Source: Aureimonas ureilytica DSM 18598 = NBRC 106430
GTDB taxonomy: Bacteria; Pseudomonadota; Alphaproteobacteria; Rhizobiales; Rhizobiaceae
Assembly: GCF_000382705.1 (NCBI RefSeq)
Contig: NZ_ARQE01000002.1
Location: 434,001 to 498,000 of the forward strand
Length of the DNA: 64,000 nt
Direction: 5' to 3'
Shown here: positions 1-10,780 of the stretch, in pieces
Layout of the letters: each line of letters starts with the position of its first letter
Numbering within the stretch: the first letter of the stretch is position 1
Program-made: the position numbers and the translations under genes
Notes under the pieces: model-generated
Database searches by the model: none
Told to the model about the DNA's origin: nothing
What the model saw: only the letters and a program-made list of their open reading frames with translations

Positions 1-573
1 GCGCAGAAGGGCGTCCACCTTTTCCGGCGTCGCGCGGCCCAGAGTGTCGCCGAGGCTGACCTCGTAGCAGCCGAGTTGCAGAAGGCTCGCGGCAATATCC
101 CGCACTGCGTCCGGCGCCACCGGCCCGTCATAGGGGCAATCCGTGATGCAGGACACATAGGCCCGCACGGAAACGCCCGCTTGGCCGGCCGCCACCACGA
201 CGGGCGCAAACCGCTCCAGGCTTTCGGCGATCGTGCAGTTGAGATTGGCGCGCGAGAACCCTTCCGAGGCGGAGGCGAAGACGGCGACTTCGTCCGCGCG
301 GCTGGCGAGCGCCCCTTCCAGCCCGCGCGAATTGGGCGTCAGCACGGTATAGCAGACGCCCGGCGCGCGGCGGATGCCGGCCATCACCTCGGCGGCGTCG
401 CCCATCTGCGGCACCCAACGCGGGCTGACGAAGCTCGTCGCCTCGATCCGGCGAAGCCCGGTCGCGGAAAGAAGGTCGATGAGATGGATCTTCTCGGCGG
501 TCGCGATCGGCTGGCGTTCGTTCTGCAGTCCGTCGCGCGGGCCGACCTCGGTGATCTCCACCCGCTCATGCAT
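1..573 (-). CDS. mvaB: Hydroxymethylglutaryl-CoA lyase, C-terminus cut off by the window edge
   Basis: Cleaves 3-hydroxy-3-methylglutaryl-CoA into acetoacetate and acetyl-CoA, the last step of leucine degradation. The 191 codons present open with MHERVEITEVGPRDGLQNE, the HMGL-like TIM-barrel start with the GPRDG substrate and metal motif. ATSFVSPRWVPQM and an SLGDTLGRATP stretch follow, both typical of the family. Family members are about 285-310 aa, so roughly the last third lies left of base 1. The ATG at 573 overlaps the liuD stop (TGA at 568-566) by eight bases, so the two are probably translationally coupled. It is the last visible gene of the liu operon. Identification is secure; only the C-terminus is unseen. 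Confidence 0.93.
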   Translation of the reverse strand, partial: MHERVEITEVGPRDGLQNERQPIATAEKIHLIDLLSATGLRRIEATSFVSPRWVPQMGDAAEVMAGIRRAPGVCYTVLTPNSRGLEGALASRADEVAVFASASEGFSRANLNCTIAESLERFAPVVVAAGQAGVSVRAYVSCITDCPYDGPVAPDAVRDIAASLLQLGCYEVSLGDTLGRATPEKVDALLR

Positions 574-2560
574 CGGCGGCCTCTTCCAGCGTCGCCAGAA
601 CGTCGCCGTCGCCGACCTGCCCGCCTTCGGCAACCAGAAGCTCGGCGATCACGCCATCGCGCGGTGCCAGAAGGGTGTTCTCCATCTTCATGGCTTCCAG
701 CACCAGCACCGGATCGCCGGCCGAGACCGGATCGCCCGCCCGCACCATGAGCCGCGTGACGAGGCCCGGCATGGGCGCGACGATCGCATCGCCCCCGCCC
801 GCGACGCTCGAAGCGCGGTCCAGCGGGTCCACCAGCGAGAAGCTGACGGAGCGGCCCGGCTCGAAGAGGGTCGCCTTTCCATCGCGAAGCGCGACCTCGA
901 TCCGACGGCTATGGCCGCCCCGTTCCACCAGAACCGCATCGCCGTCGCGTCGGATCGCAAGCGCGGTCCCATCGGCGAGACGCAAGGTGGTGCCGTCGAG
1001 TTCGGCCGAAACGCTTAGCCGTTCCGCGCCCTGCAACAGCGTCATGTCGAGCCGCGCCGGCCCCCAGGTGCGAAAGCCGCGAAGCTGGCTCCAGGGGTCG
1101 GCCTCTTCGGGCGGATCGAGAAGGCCGGCGAGCGCCATGGCGGCGACATAGGGCGCGTCTGGCGAGATGTCGGGCTCCTGTGCGAGCGCTTGGGCGTTGC
1201 GGGCGATCAGCCCCGTATCGACCTGCCCCGCCACGAAATCGGCTTGGCGCGCGAGGCGCGCGAGAAAGCCGACATTCGTCACCGTGCCGCCGACGCGGAT
1301 CTGGTCCAGGGCGTCGGCGAGCTGCGCCAGCGCCCGGGGGCGGTCCGCGTCGTGGACGATCACCTTCGCGATCATCGGATCGTACCAGGGCGTGATCTCG
1401 TCGCCTTCCTCGACGCCGCTATCGATGCGCAAGGGGCCGGGCGCGAAGCGCTGCGCGGGCGGAAATTGCAGATGCTCCAGCCGGCCGGTCGCCGGCAGGA
1501 AGCCCTTGGCGACATCCTCGGCATAGAGCCGGGCTTCCACCGCATGGCCCGTGATCCGCAGATCGCCCTGCGCGAAGGGCAACGGCTCGCCGGCGGCGAC
1601 GCGCAACTGCAGCTCCACGAAGTCGAGCCCCGTAATCGCCTCCGAGACGGGATGTTCGACCTGCAGCCGTGTGTTCATCTCCATGAACCAGAAACCGTCC
1701 AGCCGCAGCCCTTGGCTTCCATCGGCGATGAACTCCACCGTGCCCGCGCCGCGATAGCCGATCGCGCGCGCCGCTTCCACGGCGGCGCGGCCCATGGCCT
1801 CGCGCACCTCTTCGGTCATGCCGGGCGCGGGCGCTTCCTCGATCACCTTCTGATGGCGGCGCTGAAGCGAGCAGTCCCGCTCGAACAGATGGACGACCCC
1901 GCCCTGCCCATCGGCGAAGACCTGCATTTCCACATGGCGCGGCGCGGTGACGTAGCGCTCGATCAGAACGGCCGGATCGCCGAAGCTCGCCTGCCCCTCG
2001 CGCCGCGCGCCCTCGAGCGCTGCCGCGAAATCGGCGGGCCGTTCCACGAGGCGCATTCCCTTGCCCCCGCCGCCCGCGCGCGCCTTGATCAGGACGGGAT
2101 AGCCGATGCGCGCGGCCTCGGCTTCGAGATGCGCGGGGTCCTGGTCAGTCCCATGATAGCCGGGCACGACCGGAACGCCCGCCGCCTCCATCAGGCGCTT
2201 GGCGGCGTCCTTCAGACCCATGGCCCGGATCGCCTGGGCAGGCGGGCCGACGAAGACGAGGCCGGCGCGTTCCACGGCCTCCACGAAATCCGGGTTCTCC
2301 GACAGGAAGCCGTAGCCGGGATGAATGGCGTCAGCCCCCGTCTCCCGTGCCGCCTTCAGGATCGCATCGGCCCGCAGATAGCTGTCGGCCACGGCGGCCG
2401 GGCCGATCAGCACGGCCTCGTCGGCCGCGCGCACATGAAGGGCGTTGCGGTCCGCCTCGGAATAAACGGCCACGGTGCGGATGCCCAACCGGCGCGCGGT
2501 CGCCATGACGCGGAGCGCGATTTCGCCTCTGTTGGCGATGAGGAGCTTGTCGAACATCAT
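566..2560 (-). CDS. liuD: Methylcrotonyl-CoA carboxylase, biotin-containing alpha subunit
   Basis: The ATP-dependent biotin carboxylase and biotin carrier half of 3-methylcrotonyl-CoA carboxylase (leucine pathway, cytosol). About 664 aa, the normal length. The N-terminus MFDKLLIANRGEIALRV is the biotin carboxylase signature. An ATP-grasp glycine loop (GGGGKGMRLV) lies near residue 165, FMEMNTRLQVEHPVSE near 290, and the biotinylation site EAMKMEN near the C-terminus. Two adjacent ATGs (2560 and 2557) are possible starts; a GTG at 2569 overlapping the liuB stop also exists. I chose 2560, five bases after liuB. Its own stop overlaps the mvaB start. LiuD rather than acetyl- or propionyl-CoA carboxylase is supported by the liuA/liuB/mvaB neighbours. 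Confidence 0.94.
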   Translation of the reverse strand: MMFDKLLIANRGEIALRVMATARRLGIRTVAVYSEADRNALHVRAADEAVLIGPAAVADSYLRADAILKAARETGADAIHPGYGFLSENPDFVEAVERAGLVFVGPPAQAIRAMGLKDAAKRLMEAAGVPVVPGYHGTDQDPAHLEAEAARIGYPVLIKARAGGGGKGMRLVERPADFAAALEGARREGQASFGDPAVLIERYVTAPRHVEMQVFADGQGGVVHLFERDCSLQRRHQKVIEEAPAPGMTEEVREAMGRAAVEAARAIGYRGAGTVEFIADGSQGLRLDGFWFMEMNTRLQVEHPVSEAITGLDFVELQLRVAAGEPLPFAQGDLRITGHAVEARLYAEDVAKGFLPATGRLEHLQFPPAQRFAPGPLRIDSGVEEGDEITPWYDPMIAKVIVHDADRPRALAQLADALDQIRVGGTVTNVGFLARLARQADFVAGQVDTGLIARNAQALAQEPDISPDAPYVAAMALAGLLDPPEEADPWSQLRGFRTWGPARLDMTLLQGAERLSVSAELDGTTLRLADGTALAIRRDGDAVLVERGGHSRRIEVALRDGKATLFEPGRSVSFSLVDPLDRASSVAGGGDAIVAPMPGLVTRLMVRAGDPVSAGDPVLVLEAMKMENTLLAPRDGVIAELLVAEGGQVGDGDVLATLEEAADA

Positions 2561-2565
2561 CACCG

Positions 2566-4173
2566 TCACATCCGAAACAGGCCGAACCGCGTCGGCTCGA
2601 TGGGCGCGTTGAGCGCGGCCGAGAGCGAGAGCGCCAGCACCGCGCGGCTCTTTCGCGGGTCGATGATCCCGTCGTCCCAGAGCCGGGCCGAGGCGTAGAG
2701 CGGACGGGACTGCGCCTCGAAGCGCTCGACCATCGGCTGCTTGAACGCCGCTTCCTCCTCCGCCGTCCAGCTTCGACCGGCCTTTTCCAGCGCCGCGCCC
2801 CGGACGCTGGCGAGGACGCCCGCCGCCTGCTCGCCGCCCATCACGGAGATGCGGCTGTTCGGCCAGGTCCACAGGAAGCGGGGCGAATAGGCGCGCCCGC
2901 ACATGCCGTAATTGCCGGCACCGAAGGAGCCGCCGACGAGAAGCGTGATCTTGGGAACGGCGGTCGTGGCGACGGCGGCGACGAGCTTGGCACCGTCCTT
3001 GGCGATGCCGCCGGCCTCGTATTTTCGTCCCACCATGAAGCCGGTGATGTTCTGCAGGAAGACGAGCGGCACGCCGCGCTGCGAGCAGAGCTGCACGAAA
3101 TGCGCGCCCTTCAGCGCGCTTTCGGAAAAGAGAACGCCATTGTTGGCGACGATGCCGACGGGCATTCCCATCACATGGGCAAAGCCGCACACCAGGGTTT
3201 CGCCAAAACGCGCCTTGAACTCGTCGAAGCGCGAACCGTCCACCAGGCGCGCGATGACCTCGCGGATATCGTAGGGCGTGCGCAGGTCGCCCGGCACGAC
3301 GCCGAGAATCTCCTCGGGGTCGTAAAGCGGGTCCTCGGCCGGCTGGAGAACCACCGATGGGTGCTTCTCGCGATTGAGCCCGGCGACGGCCTGCCGCGCC
3401 AGCGCGAGCGCGTGGGCGTCGTCCTCGGCGAGATAGTCGGCAACGCCCGACAGGCGGGTGTGAACGTCGCCGCCGCCCAAATCCTCCGCCGTGACGATCT
3501 CGCCCGTCGCCGCCTTCACCAGAGGCGGGCCGGCGAGGAAGATCGTGCCCTGCTCGCGCACGATGATCGTCACGTCCGACATGGCCGGCACATAGGCGCC
3601 GCCCGCCGTGCAGGAGCCCATGACCACGGCGATCTGCGGCACGTTGTCGGCCGACATGCGCGCCTGGTTGAAGAAGATGCGGCCGAAATGGTCGCGGTCG
3701 GGAAAGACCTCGTCCTGGTTCGGCAGATTGGCCCCGCCCGAATCCACGAGATAGACGCAAGGAAGCCGGTTCTCGGCCGCGATCTCCTGCGCGCGCAGAT
3801 GCTTCTTCACGGTAAGCGGAAAGTAGGTGCCGCCCTTCACCGTCGCGTCGTTGGCGAGCACCATGACCTCACGCCCGCAGACGCGCCCGATGCCGGCGAT
3901 GGCGCCGGCCGAGGGCACGGCATCGTCATAAAGACCGTGAGCGGCGAAGGCGCCGATCTCCAGGAAGGGGGAGCCCGGATCGAGCAGCCGGGCGATGCGC
4001 TCGCGCGGCAGGAGCTTGCCGCGCTCGACATGCCGCCGGCGCGCGGCCTCGCCGCCTCCCCCTTGCGTGCGCTCGGCGACCTCGGCGACTTCCCCGATCA
4101 TCGCGAGATGCGCGGCGCGATTGGCCGCGAAGACGGCGGACCCCGCCACGGCTTTGGATCGCAGAACCGCCAT
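2566..4173 (-). CDS. liuB: Methylcrotonyl-CoA carboxylase, beta (carboxyltransferase) subunit
   Basis: Transfers CO2 from carboxybiotin on LiuD to 3-methylcrotonyl-CoA. 535 aa, the usual length. It shows the two-lobed carboxyltransferase fold: an N-lobe with the [22 protein letters not shown] start typical of this subunit, [11 protein letters not shown] near residue 145, and a C-lobe with [16 protein letters not shown] near 415. The first residues (MAVLRSKA) come from the ATG at 4173, which overlaps the liuA stop in an ATGA junction. It forms the liuA-liuB-liuD-mvaB run. No truncation is seen. Confidence 0.94.
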   Translation of the reverse strand: MAVLRSKAVAGSAVFAANRAAHLAMIGEVAEVAERTQGGGGEAARRRHVERGKLLPRERIARLLDPGSPFLEIGAFAAHGLYDDAVPSAGAIAGIGRVCGREVMVLANDATVKGGTYFPLTVKKHLRAQEIAAENRLPCVYLVDSGGANLPNQDEVFPDRDHFGRIFFNQARMSADNVPQIAVVMGSCTAGGAYVPAMSDVTIIVREQGTIFLAGPPLVKAATGEIVTAEDLGGGDVHTRLSGVADYLAEDDAHALALARQAVAGLNREKHPSVVLQPAEDPLYDPEEILGVVPGDLRTPYDIREVIARLVDGSRFDEFKARFGETLVCGFAHVMGMPVGIVANNGVLFSESALKGAHFVQLCSQRGVPLVFLQNITGFMVGRKYEAGGIAKDGAKLVAAVATTAVPKITLLVGGSFGAGNYGMCGRAYSPRFLWTWPNSRISVMGGEQAAGVLASVRGAALEKAGRSWTAEEEAAFKQPMVERFEAQSRPLYASARLWDDGIIDPRKSRAVLALSLSAALNAPIEPTRFGLFRM

Positions 4174-5345
4174 CAGCCCTGCGCTCCCACGAGTTCGCGG
4201 CCGATCAGCATGCGGCGGATTTCGCTGGTGCCCGCGCCGATCTCCATCAGCTTGGCGTCGCGGAACAGGCGCGACACCGGCGTCTCGTTCATGAAGCCGG
4301 TCCCGCCCATGGCCTGCACGGCCTGATGGGCGACCACCATCGCCTCCTCCGAGGCGTAGAGCACGCAGGCCGCCGCGTCCTGGCGCGTCACGCGGCCCCG
4401 GTCGCAGGCCCGCGCAACCTCGTAGACATAGGCGCGCGCGGTGTTCAGCTTGGTGTAGATGTCGGCGATCTTGGCCTGCATCAGCTGGAAGTCGCCGATG
4501 CGCGTGCCGAACTGCTTGCGCTGGACCATGTAGGGCATGATCTCGTCCATGCAGGCCGCCATGATGCCGAGCCCGATGCCGGACAGCACGACGCGCTCGT
4601 AGTCCAGTCCGGACATGAGAACGCGCACGCCGCGTCCTTCCTGCCCCAGCACGTTCGCGGCGGGCACCTCGACATTCTCGAACACGAGTTCGGCCGTGTT
4701 GGAGCCGCGCATGCCGAGCTTGTCGAAATGCGGCGAAGTCGAGAAGCCCGGCATTCCGCGCTCCACCAGAAAGGCCGTGATGCCCTTCGAGCCGGCCGCC
4801 GGGTCGGTCTTGGCGTAGACGACGAGCGTCTCGGCGTCCGGCCCGTTGGTGATCCAGTATTTGGTGCCGTTGAGAAGGAAGCGGTCGCCCCGCTTCTCGG
4901 CCCGCAGCGTCATCGACACGACGTCCGACCCCGCGCCCGCCTCCGACATGGCGAGTGCCCCGACATGCTCGCCCGAGACGAGTTTGGGCAGATAGGTCCG
5001 CTTCTGGTCGGGCGAGCCGTTCAGGCGGATCTGATTGACGCAAAGATTGGAATGCGCGCCGTAGGACAGGCTGACCGAGGCGCTCGCGCGGGCGATCTCC
5101 TCCACCGCGACGACATGGGCGAGATAGCCCATGGCCGCGCCGCCATAGTCTTCCTCGACGGTGATGCCGAGCAGCCCGAGTTCGCCCATCTCGCGCCAAA
5201 GCGCTGCGGGAAAGCTGTTCGTGCGGTCGATCTCGGCGGCCATCGGCTTCAGCCGCTCCTGCGCCCAGCCATGCACCATGTCGCGCAGCGCGTTCACCTC
5301 GTCGCCGAGGTCGAACACCATGGAATTGTTGAACACGTCCTTCAC
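4173..5345 (-). CDS. liuA: Isovaleryl-CoA dehydrogenase
   Basis: FAD enzyme that oxidises isovaleryl-CoA to 3-methylcrotonyl-CoA and passes electrons to ETF. About 390 aa, full length for the acyl-CoA dehydrogenase family. It has the MSEAGAGSD motif, WITNGPDA in the central beta domain, and [11 protein letters not shown], where the Glu is the isovaleryl-specific catalytic base position. The C-terminus carries [16 protein letters not shown]. The start is uncertain: the longest frame opens with GTG at 5345, but the SD-like AGGGGGA sits directly against it. That SD fits better with GTG 5336; ATG 5321 is a third choice. It begins only 13 bases after the upstream oxidoreductase stop, so one transcript is likely. 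Confidence 0.93.
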   Translation of the reverse strand: MKDVFNNSMVFDLGDEVNALRDMVHGWAQERLKPMAAEIDRTNSFPAALWREMGELGLLGITVEEDYGGAAMGYLAHVVAVEEIARASASVSLSYGAHSNLCVNQIRLNGSPDQKRTYLPKLVSGEHVGALAMSEAGAGSDVVSMTLRAEKRGDRFLLNGTKYWITNGPDAETLVVYAKTDPAAGSKGITAFLVERGMPGFSTSPHFDKLGMRGSNTAELVFENVEVPAANVLGQEGRGVRVLMSGLDYERVVLSGIGLGIMAACMDEIMPYMVQRKQFGTRIGDFQLMQAKIADIYTKLNTARAYVYEVARACDRGRVTRQDAAACVLYASEEAMVVAHQAVQAMGGTGFMNETPVSRLFRDAKLMEIGAGTSEIRRMLIGRELVGAQG

Positions 5346-5358
5346 TCCCCCTGACGGT

Positions 5359-8300
5359 TCATTCGGCCGCGATGGCGACCGGCATGTGATCCCGGCTTTC
5401 GATCCGAGCCCGCAGCGCCTCCCGCTGCGCCATGGCCTTTTCGAACGCCTGTTCCTTGACCGGGCCGAAGCCGCGAATGTCCAGCGCGAGCGCCAGAAGC
5501 GCCTTGATCGACACGAGGTTCCGCTCGCTCAGATGCCGCTCGGCGAAGTCGAGATCGGCATCGTAGATCTCGATCAGGCGCCGTTCGAGCCTGCGGTCGG
5601 CAGTCCGGCCGAACGGGTCGAACGCCGTGCCGCGCAGCGCTTTCAGCCGGGCGAGAACGCCGAAGACCGGCAGCATCCAGGCGCCGAACTCGCGCTTCTT
5701 CGGCCGTCCGTTCGCGTCCTCGCCCGGCAGCATGGGCGGAGCGAGGTTGAAGGACAGGCGGAGCTCCCCGTCGAAGGCCTTGGCGAGGCTCTTGCGGAAG
5801 GCCGGCGCGCTGTAGAGCCGGGCGACCTCGTATTCGTCCTTGTAGGCCAGCACCTTGGCATAGCCGATCGCTACCGAGCGAAGAAGCTCGCCGCCCTTGT
5901 CGAGCGGGGCGACGACCTCCCCGAAGCGCTCGACCCGTGCCGCGTAGCGCCGGGCGAGGCTTGCGTTCTGGTAGGAGGTGAGATGGACCTTTCGATGCTC
6001 CACGATCTCGGCCGTCGACATTTCGGCGAGCGGCCGGGGGCGCTGTTCGTCGACGATGTTGCGCTCCAGCGCGGCCGGGTCGTGCGCCAGAAGCCGTCCC
6101 CAGTCGAAGGCGGCGAGATTGGCGGCGACCGCCATGTCGTTCAATTCGATCGCCGCCGCGACGGATTCGCGCCGCAGCGGAATCAGGCCCTTCTGCCAGG
6201 CATAGCCGAGCATCATGATGTTGGTCGCGATCTCGTCGCCGCAAACGGCGGCGGCCAGTTCGGCGAAGTTGCGGAAATGGTCGCGGTTGCGCACGGCCGC
6301 TTCCACGGAGCGCTCCACGGCGGCTTCCTTGAAGTCGAAGTCGCGAAGCCGGACAAAGTCCGACACCGGCGCGGTCTTGGTGTTGAGGACGGCATGGGTG
6401 CGCGCGGGGTCGCAGAGAAGAATGCTGTCCTTCGAGGCCGCGACGACCGAATCCGCCGCAAGCAGGAGATCGGCCCCGCCCGCCGCGATGCGCGGGGCGG
6501 CGACCGGCCGGTCGGCCCGCGCGATGCGCACATGGCTGAGCACCGCCCCGCCCTTCTGCGCCAGACCCGCCATGTCCAGGATCATCGGGATCTTGCCCTC
6601 GACATGGGCGGCCATGCCGAGCAGCGCGCCGATCGTGAGGACGCCGGTTCCGCCGACGCCGGTGACGGCGATATTCCAGGCGCGGTCGATCTGCGGCAGG
6701 TCTGGCTCCGGCAGCGCGGAAACGTCGGGCCGGCCGAGCGCGGCACGGCGCTTGAGCGAAGCGCCCCGCACCGTGACGAAGGACGGGCAGAAGCCCTTCT
6801 GGCAGGAATAATCCTTGTTGCAGGCCGACTGGTTGATGCGGCGCTTGCGCCCCATCTCGGTTTCCTCGGGCTCGACCGCGATGCAGTTCGATGTCTGCGA
6901 GCAGTCGCCGCAGCCTTCGCAGACGGCGGGGTTGATCCACAGGCGCTTGTCCGGGTCTTCGGCCTTGCCGCGCTTGCGGCGACGGCGCTTCTCGGCGGCG
7001 CAGGTCTGCTCGTAGACGATCACGGTGACGCCCGGCACCTCGCGCAGCTCGCGCATCGTCGCGTCGATCTCGTCGCGGTGGCGGATTTCGGTTCCGGGCG
7101 CGAGGTCGGCGGGGTCGTAGACGTCAGGGCGATCCGACATCAGCACGATCCGCGACACGCCCTCGAAGTGCATCTGATGGGTGATCTGCTGCGGCGTCAG
7201 AACGCCATCGATGGCCTGTCCGCCGGTCATGGCGACGGCGTCGTTGTAGAGGATCTTGTAGGTGATGTTCGCGCCGGCCGCGACGGATTGGCGGATCGCC
7301 AGATGCCCGGAGTGGAAATAGGTGCCGTCGCCGAGATTGACGAAGCGATGCATCTCGTCGGTAAAGTGCGAGATCGCCGTCCAGGGCACGCCCTCGGCGC
7401 CCATATTGGTGAAGGTCTCGGTGTTGCGGTCCATCCACTGGACCATGAAATGGCAGCCGATTCCCGCCATCGCCTTGGAGCCCTCGGGCACGCGGGTCGA
7501 GGTGTTGTGCGGGCAGCCCGGGCAATAGTGCGGCAGGCGGACCACCGGCGCGAGATGGCCGTTGCCGCGCGCATCCGCCGCCTCCACGACCCCGAGCCGC
7601 TCGCGGATGCGGGCGGCGAGATCGGCGGGCAGATCGAGGCGCAGGACGCGGTCGGCAATCGCCCGCGCCACGCTCGAGACGGTGAGACCCGCCGACAGGG
7701 ACAGGAAGGGGCGGTCCTCGTGGTCGAACTTGCCGATGATCCTCGGCCGGACGTCGGCGCGCCAGTTGAAGAGCTGCTGCTTGATCTGGTTCTCGATGAT
7801 CTCGCGGCGCTCCTCGACGATCAGCACCTCCTCCAGCCCTTCGGAGAAGGCGCGGATGCCCTGCGGCTCCAGGGGCCAGGGCATGCGCACCTTGTAGACG
7901 CGCAGGCCGATCGCCTCCCATTCGGGCTGGCGCAGGCCAAGCTCGGCGAGCGCCTGGCGCACGTCCTCGAAGGCCTTGCCCGAGGCGACGATGCCGAAGC
8001 GCGCATGGGGCGTGTCCACCACGACCTGATCGACGCGGTTGGCACGGGCGAAGGCGATGGCGGCATAGGCCTTGTGTTCCTGCAGCCGCTCGTCCTGCAC
8101 GAGCGGCGGATCGGGCCAGCGCAGGTTCAGCCCGCCCTCCGGCAGCTCGAAATCCTGAGGCAGAAGAAACTCGCGCTCTTCCTGCGAAAGGTCCACGACG
8201 GTGGTGGTCTCCACCGTTTCGGAAATGACCTTGAAGCCGACCCAGCATCCCGAATAGCGCGACATGGCGACGCCGAGGAGCCCGAGTTCCAGGAACTCGT

Positions 8301-8826
8301 GGACCGAGGACGGGTAGAGAACCGGCATCACGGCCGAGATGAAGGCATGGTCCGACTGGTGCGGGATCGAGGACGACTTGCAGGTGTGGTCGTCGCCCGC
8401 GATCGCCAGGACACCGCCATGGGCCGACGTGCCCGCTGCGTTGGCATGCTTGAACACGTCGCCGCAGCGATCGACGCCCGGCCCCTTGCCGTACCACATG
8501 CCGAGGATGCCATCCTTCCGGGCGCCCGGCGACAGGTGAAGCTGCTGACTGCCCCAGACGGCGGCGGCGGCGAGATCCTCGTTGAGGCCCGGTTGAAAGA
8601 CGATGTCATGCGCTTCGAGAAACCGGCGGGCTTTCAGAAGATGCTGGTCGTAGCCGCCGAGCGGCGAGCCGCGATAGCCCGAGATGAAGGCGCCGGTGTT
8701 CAGACCCCGTGCGCGATCCCGGCGCATCTGCGTCATGGGCAGGCGAACCAGCGCCTGAATCCCGGTCATGAACGCGGAGCCGCGCTCCGCCGTGTACTTG
8801 TCGTCGAGCGTCAGCGGTTTGGTCAT
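5359..8826 (-). CDS. Indolepyruvate ferredoxin oxidoreductase, fused alpha-gamma type
   Basis: Large 2-oxoacid:ferredoxin oxidoreductase (1155 aa) that decarboxylates aryl-pyruvates such as indolepyruvate to the acyl-CoA, using thiamine diphosphate and Fe-S clusters. The N-terminal half carries the pyrimidine-binding region ([11 protein letters not shown]) and a TPP-binding region with [13 protein letters not shown] Cys-rich Fe-S segment near residues 640-700 has CEGCGDC and, further on, CQKGFCPSF. The C-terminal gamma domain has [11 protein letters not shown]. The start is the ATG at 8826, preceded by GGGAGG at good spacing; the longer upstream in-frame start has no such site. It is co-oriented with liuA 13 bases away, so aromatic and branched-chain amino-acid breakdown appear to be expressed together. 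Exact substrate is inferred from the family. Confidence 0.9.
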   Translation of the reverse strand: MTKPLTLDDKYTAERGSAFMTGIQALVRLPMTQMRRDRARGLNTGAFISGYRGSPLGGYDQHLLKARRFLEAHDIVFQPGLNEDLAAAAVWGSQQLHLSPGARKDGILGMWYGKGPGVDRCGDVFKHANAAGTSAHGGVLAIAGDDHTCKSSSIPHQSDHAFISAVMPVLYPSSVHEFLELGLLGVAMSRYSGCWVGFKVISETVETTTVVDLSQEEREFLLPQDFELPEGGLNLRWPDPPLVQDERLQEHKAYAAIAFARANRVDQVVVDTPHARFGIVASGKAFEDVRQALAELGLRQPEWEAIGLRVYKVRMPWPLEPQGIRAFSEGLEEVLIVEERREIIENQIKQQLFNWRADVRPRIIGKFDHEDRPFLSLSAGLTVSSVARAIADRVLRLDLPADLAARIRERLGVVEAADARGNGHLAPVVRLPHYCPGCPHNTSTRVPEGSKAMAGIGCHFMVQWMDRNTETFTNMGAEGVPWTAISHFTDEMHRFVNLGDGTYFHSGHLAIRQSVAAGANITYKILYNDAVAMTGGQAIDGVLTPQQITHQMHFEGVSRIVLMSDRPDVYDPADLAPGTEIRHRDEIDATMRELREVPGVTVIVYEQTCAAEKRRRRKRGKAEDPDKRLWINPAVCEGCGDCSQTSNCIAVEPEETEMGRKRRINQSACNKDYSCQKGFCPSFVTVRGASLKRRAALGRPDVSALPEPDLPQIDRAWNIAVTGVGGTGVLTIGALLGMAAHVEGKIPMILDMAGLAQKGGAVLSHVRIARADRPVAAPRIAAGGADLLLAADSVVAASKDSILLCDPARTHAVLNTKTAPVSDFVRLRDFDFKEAAVERSVEAAVRNRDHFRNFAELAAAVCGDEIATNIMMLGYAWQKGLIPLRRESVAAAIELNDMAVAANLAAFDWGRLLAHDPAALERNIVDEQRPRPLAEMSTAEIVEHRKVHLTSYQNASLARRYAARVERFGEVVAPLDKGGELLRSVAIGYAKVLAYKDEYEVARLYSAPAFRKSLAKAFDGELRLSFNLAPPMLPGEDANGRPKKREFGAWMLPVFGVLARLKALRGTAFDPFGRTADRRLERRLIEIYDADLDFAERHLSERNLVSIKALLALALDIRGFGPVKEQAFEKAMAQREALRARIESRDHMPVAIAAE

Positions 8827-9004
8827 GAGTGCCTCCCAGCCTTGCCAGAGTTGCACGAATGCGCCGGGCCACGGTCCCTATTTTAGAGCCGTTCCGAACT
8901 GATTTCGCAAAGCCATCCCTCTATCTTATGCTCTGGCAGGACGGGGTCCTCTTTCTCGCCATTCGAGGATGACGGAGCCCCGAGCGATTGGGAGGTCGCG
9001 CATC

Positions 9005-9469
9005 TTGAACATCGACATCGACGAGGCGGATCGGCGCATTCTCCGCATCATCCAGGAACAGCCGGGCCTCACCATGCGCGAGCTAGGCGAACTCACAGGC
9101 CTCAGCCACACGCCCTGCTGGCGGCGGCTGCAGCGGCTGCAGGACATCGGCGTCGTCAGCGAGAAACGCTATCTCGTGGACCCGGCGGCGGTCGGCTTCG
9201 ACATCGTGGCCTTCTGCTTCGTCAAGCTCGTGGAGCATGGGCGCGGCCGGCTGCAGGAATTCGAGAGGGCTGTGGCCGACGTTCCCGAAATCCTCCAATG
9301 CTATTCGCTGAGCGGCGATTCGGATTACCTGCTTCAGGTCGTATCGCGCAGCGTGCGGGACTACGAAGAGACGGTGAAGAACGCGCTCACCGAACTTCCG
9401 AACGTGCGGTCCATCAGCACGAGCTTCACGTTGAAGCGCGTGAAGGCGTCGACCTTCGTTCCGGTGTGA
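9005..9469 (+). CDS. Lrp/AsnC-family transcriptional regulator
   Basis: Winged-HTH plus RAM (AsnC) effector domain, 154 aa, the usual size. The N-terminal DEADRRILRIIQEQPGL with MRELGELTGLSHTPCWRRLQRL is the Lrp HTH. The C-terminal half (YSLSGDSDYLLQVVSRSVRDYE) is the ligand-binding RAM domain. I chose TTG 9005 because GGGAGG lies about ten bases upstream and the protein then begins NIDIDEADRR as family members do. The longer ATG start at 8969 is possible but its GAGG touches the start codon. The gene is divergent from the indolepyruvate oxidoreductase/liu operon. By analogy with Lrp family members it probably senses an amino acid and controls that operon (inference). Confidence 0.88.
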   Translation: MNIDIDEADRRILRIIQEQPGLTMRELGELTGLSHTPCWRRLQRLQDIGVVSEKRYLVDPAAVGFDIVAFCFVKLVEHGRGRLQEFERAVADVPEILQCYSLSGDSDYLLQVVSRSVRDYEETVKNALTELPNVRSISTSFTLKRVKASTFVPV

Positions 9470-9586
9470 CGTTAGGCGCAGGCGGCATCGCTCAAGACGC
9501 GGCGTACGTGACGGCGGGCGTTTCGTGCGATATCCCTCTGGCACAAATCAAGACCGGACCGCCGGCCGCACACCTCCGGAGCCCTC

Positions 9587-10771
9587 ATGACGACCGATCT
9601 CGCGACTGCCCGGCGGAACACGCGCGTTCTCATGGCGGCGCAGGCGCTCGGCGGCGCGACCGGACCGATCGTGATCTCGCTCGGCGGCCTCGTCGGCCAG
9701 GGATTGTCGCCCGATCCCGCTCTCGTCACGCTGCCCGTCAGCGCCTTCAATCTCGGCCTTGCCGTCGGTACGCTGCCGGCGGCCTTCGTGATGCGGCGTC
9801 TGGGGCGCCGGAGCGGCTACGTTCTGGGCGCCTGCATCGCCATGGCGTCCGGATTGACGGCGGCGCTCGGCATCGCGCTCGCGGGCTTCGCCCTGTTTTG
9901 CCTAGGCACCTTCGCGGCCGGCCTTTCCTCGGCCTATGTGCAGACCTATCGCTTCGCCGCGACGGATGCGGCGGAAGGCGCCTTGCGGGACAAGGCCATC
10001 GCGCGCGTCATGCTCGGCGGTCTCGCCGCCGCGATCATCGGCCCGCAGATCGTGATCTGGACGCGCGACGCGCTGCCGGGTGTGCCCTTCGCCGGAAGCT
10101 TTCTCGGCCTGTCGCTTCTGGCGCTGATCGCCATTCCGATCCTGCTTCGGCTTCGCGGCACGAAGCCGCCCCCGCGCCACGGCAGCGCCGTGGCGGGCGG
10201 GCGAAGCCTCAGCCAGATTCTCGCGACGCCGCGCTATCTCCTCGCGGTCGCCACCGGCATCGTCTCCTATGGTCTCATGACCTTCGTGATGACGGCGGCG
10301 CCGATCGCCATGGTCGGCCACGGACATTCCGTCGGCCATGCCGCGCTCGGCATCCAGTGGCATGTCCTCGCCATGTTCGGCCCGAGCTTCGTCACCGGCC
10401 ATCTCATGGCGCGCTTCGGCAAGGAGCGCGTGGCGGCGGTCGGCCTGTTTCTGATCGCGAGTTCGTCCGTCGTCGCGCTCGGCGGCTTCGACCTCGGGCA
10501 TTTCTGGATTTCGCTGGTGCTGCTCGGCATCGGCTGGAATTTCGGCTTCATCGGCGCGACCGCCATGGTGGCCGACTGTCACACGCCGGAGGAGCGGACC
10601 AAGGTTCAGGGCGCCAACGACTTCCTCGTCTTCGGAACCGTCGCGACCGCCTCGTTCTTCTCCGGTTCGCTGCTTCACGCGTCCGGCTGGGAAGCGATCA
10701 ACTGGCTGGTGTTTCCCGCCGTCGCGCTCGTGCTGGTGCCGCTGGTCTGGCGCGCGGCACGGGGGCGCTAG
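9587..10771 (+). CDS. Major facilitator superfamily transporter
   Basis: Inner-membrane secondary transporter of 394 aa, standard for a 12-TM MFS protein. Successive hydrophobic helices and the loop MRRLGRRSGYVLG between TM2 and TM3 give the MFS motif-A pattern. A second related loop, MARFGKERVAAVG, sits at the equivalent place in the C-terminal half. A longer soluble linker near residues 190-205 (GTKPPPRHGSAVAGG) separates the halves. The substrate cannot be read from sequence. It is a single gene between the Lrp regulator and a convergent GGDEF gene, with only nine bases to the latter, so they share the 3' region. Confidence 0.85.
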   Translation: MTTDLATARRNTRVLMAAQALGGATGPIVISLGGLVGQGLSPDPALVTLPVSAFNLGLAVGTLPAAFVMRRLGRRSGYVLGACIAMASGLTAALGIALAGFALFCLGTFAAGLSSAYVQTYRFAATDAAEGALRDKAIARVMLGGLAAAIIGPQIVIWTRDALPGVPFAGSFLGLSLLALIAIPILLRLRGTKPPPRHGSAVAGGRSLSQILATPRYLLAVATGIVSYGLMTFVMTAAPIAMVGHGHSVGHAALGIQWHVLAMFGPSFVTGHLMARFGKERVAAVGLFLIASSSVVALGGFDLGHFWISLVLLGIGWNFGFIGATAMVADCHTPEERTKVQGANDFLVFGTVATASFFSGSLLHASGWEAINWLVFPAVALVLVPLVWRAARGR

Positions 10772-10780
10772 GACTTTCGC

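Noticed and set aside
566-3760. A 1064-residue frame joining liuD with an upstream part as one protein
   Set aside because: The upstream 400 residues overlap liuB in another frame and are not protein-like; liuD begins at 2560.
5161-8886. A 1241-residue open frame on the plus strand opposite the indolepyruvate oxidoreductase
   Set aside because: It is the antisense shadow of a strongly coding gene in high-GC DNA; its sequence is Arg/Gly/Ala-rich with no domain.
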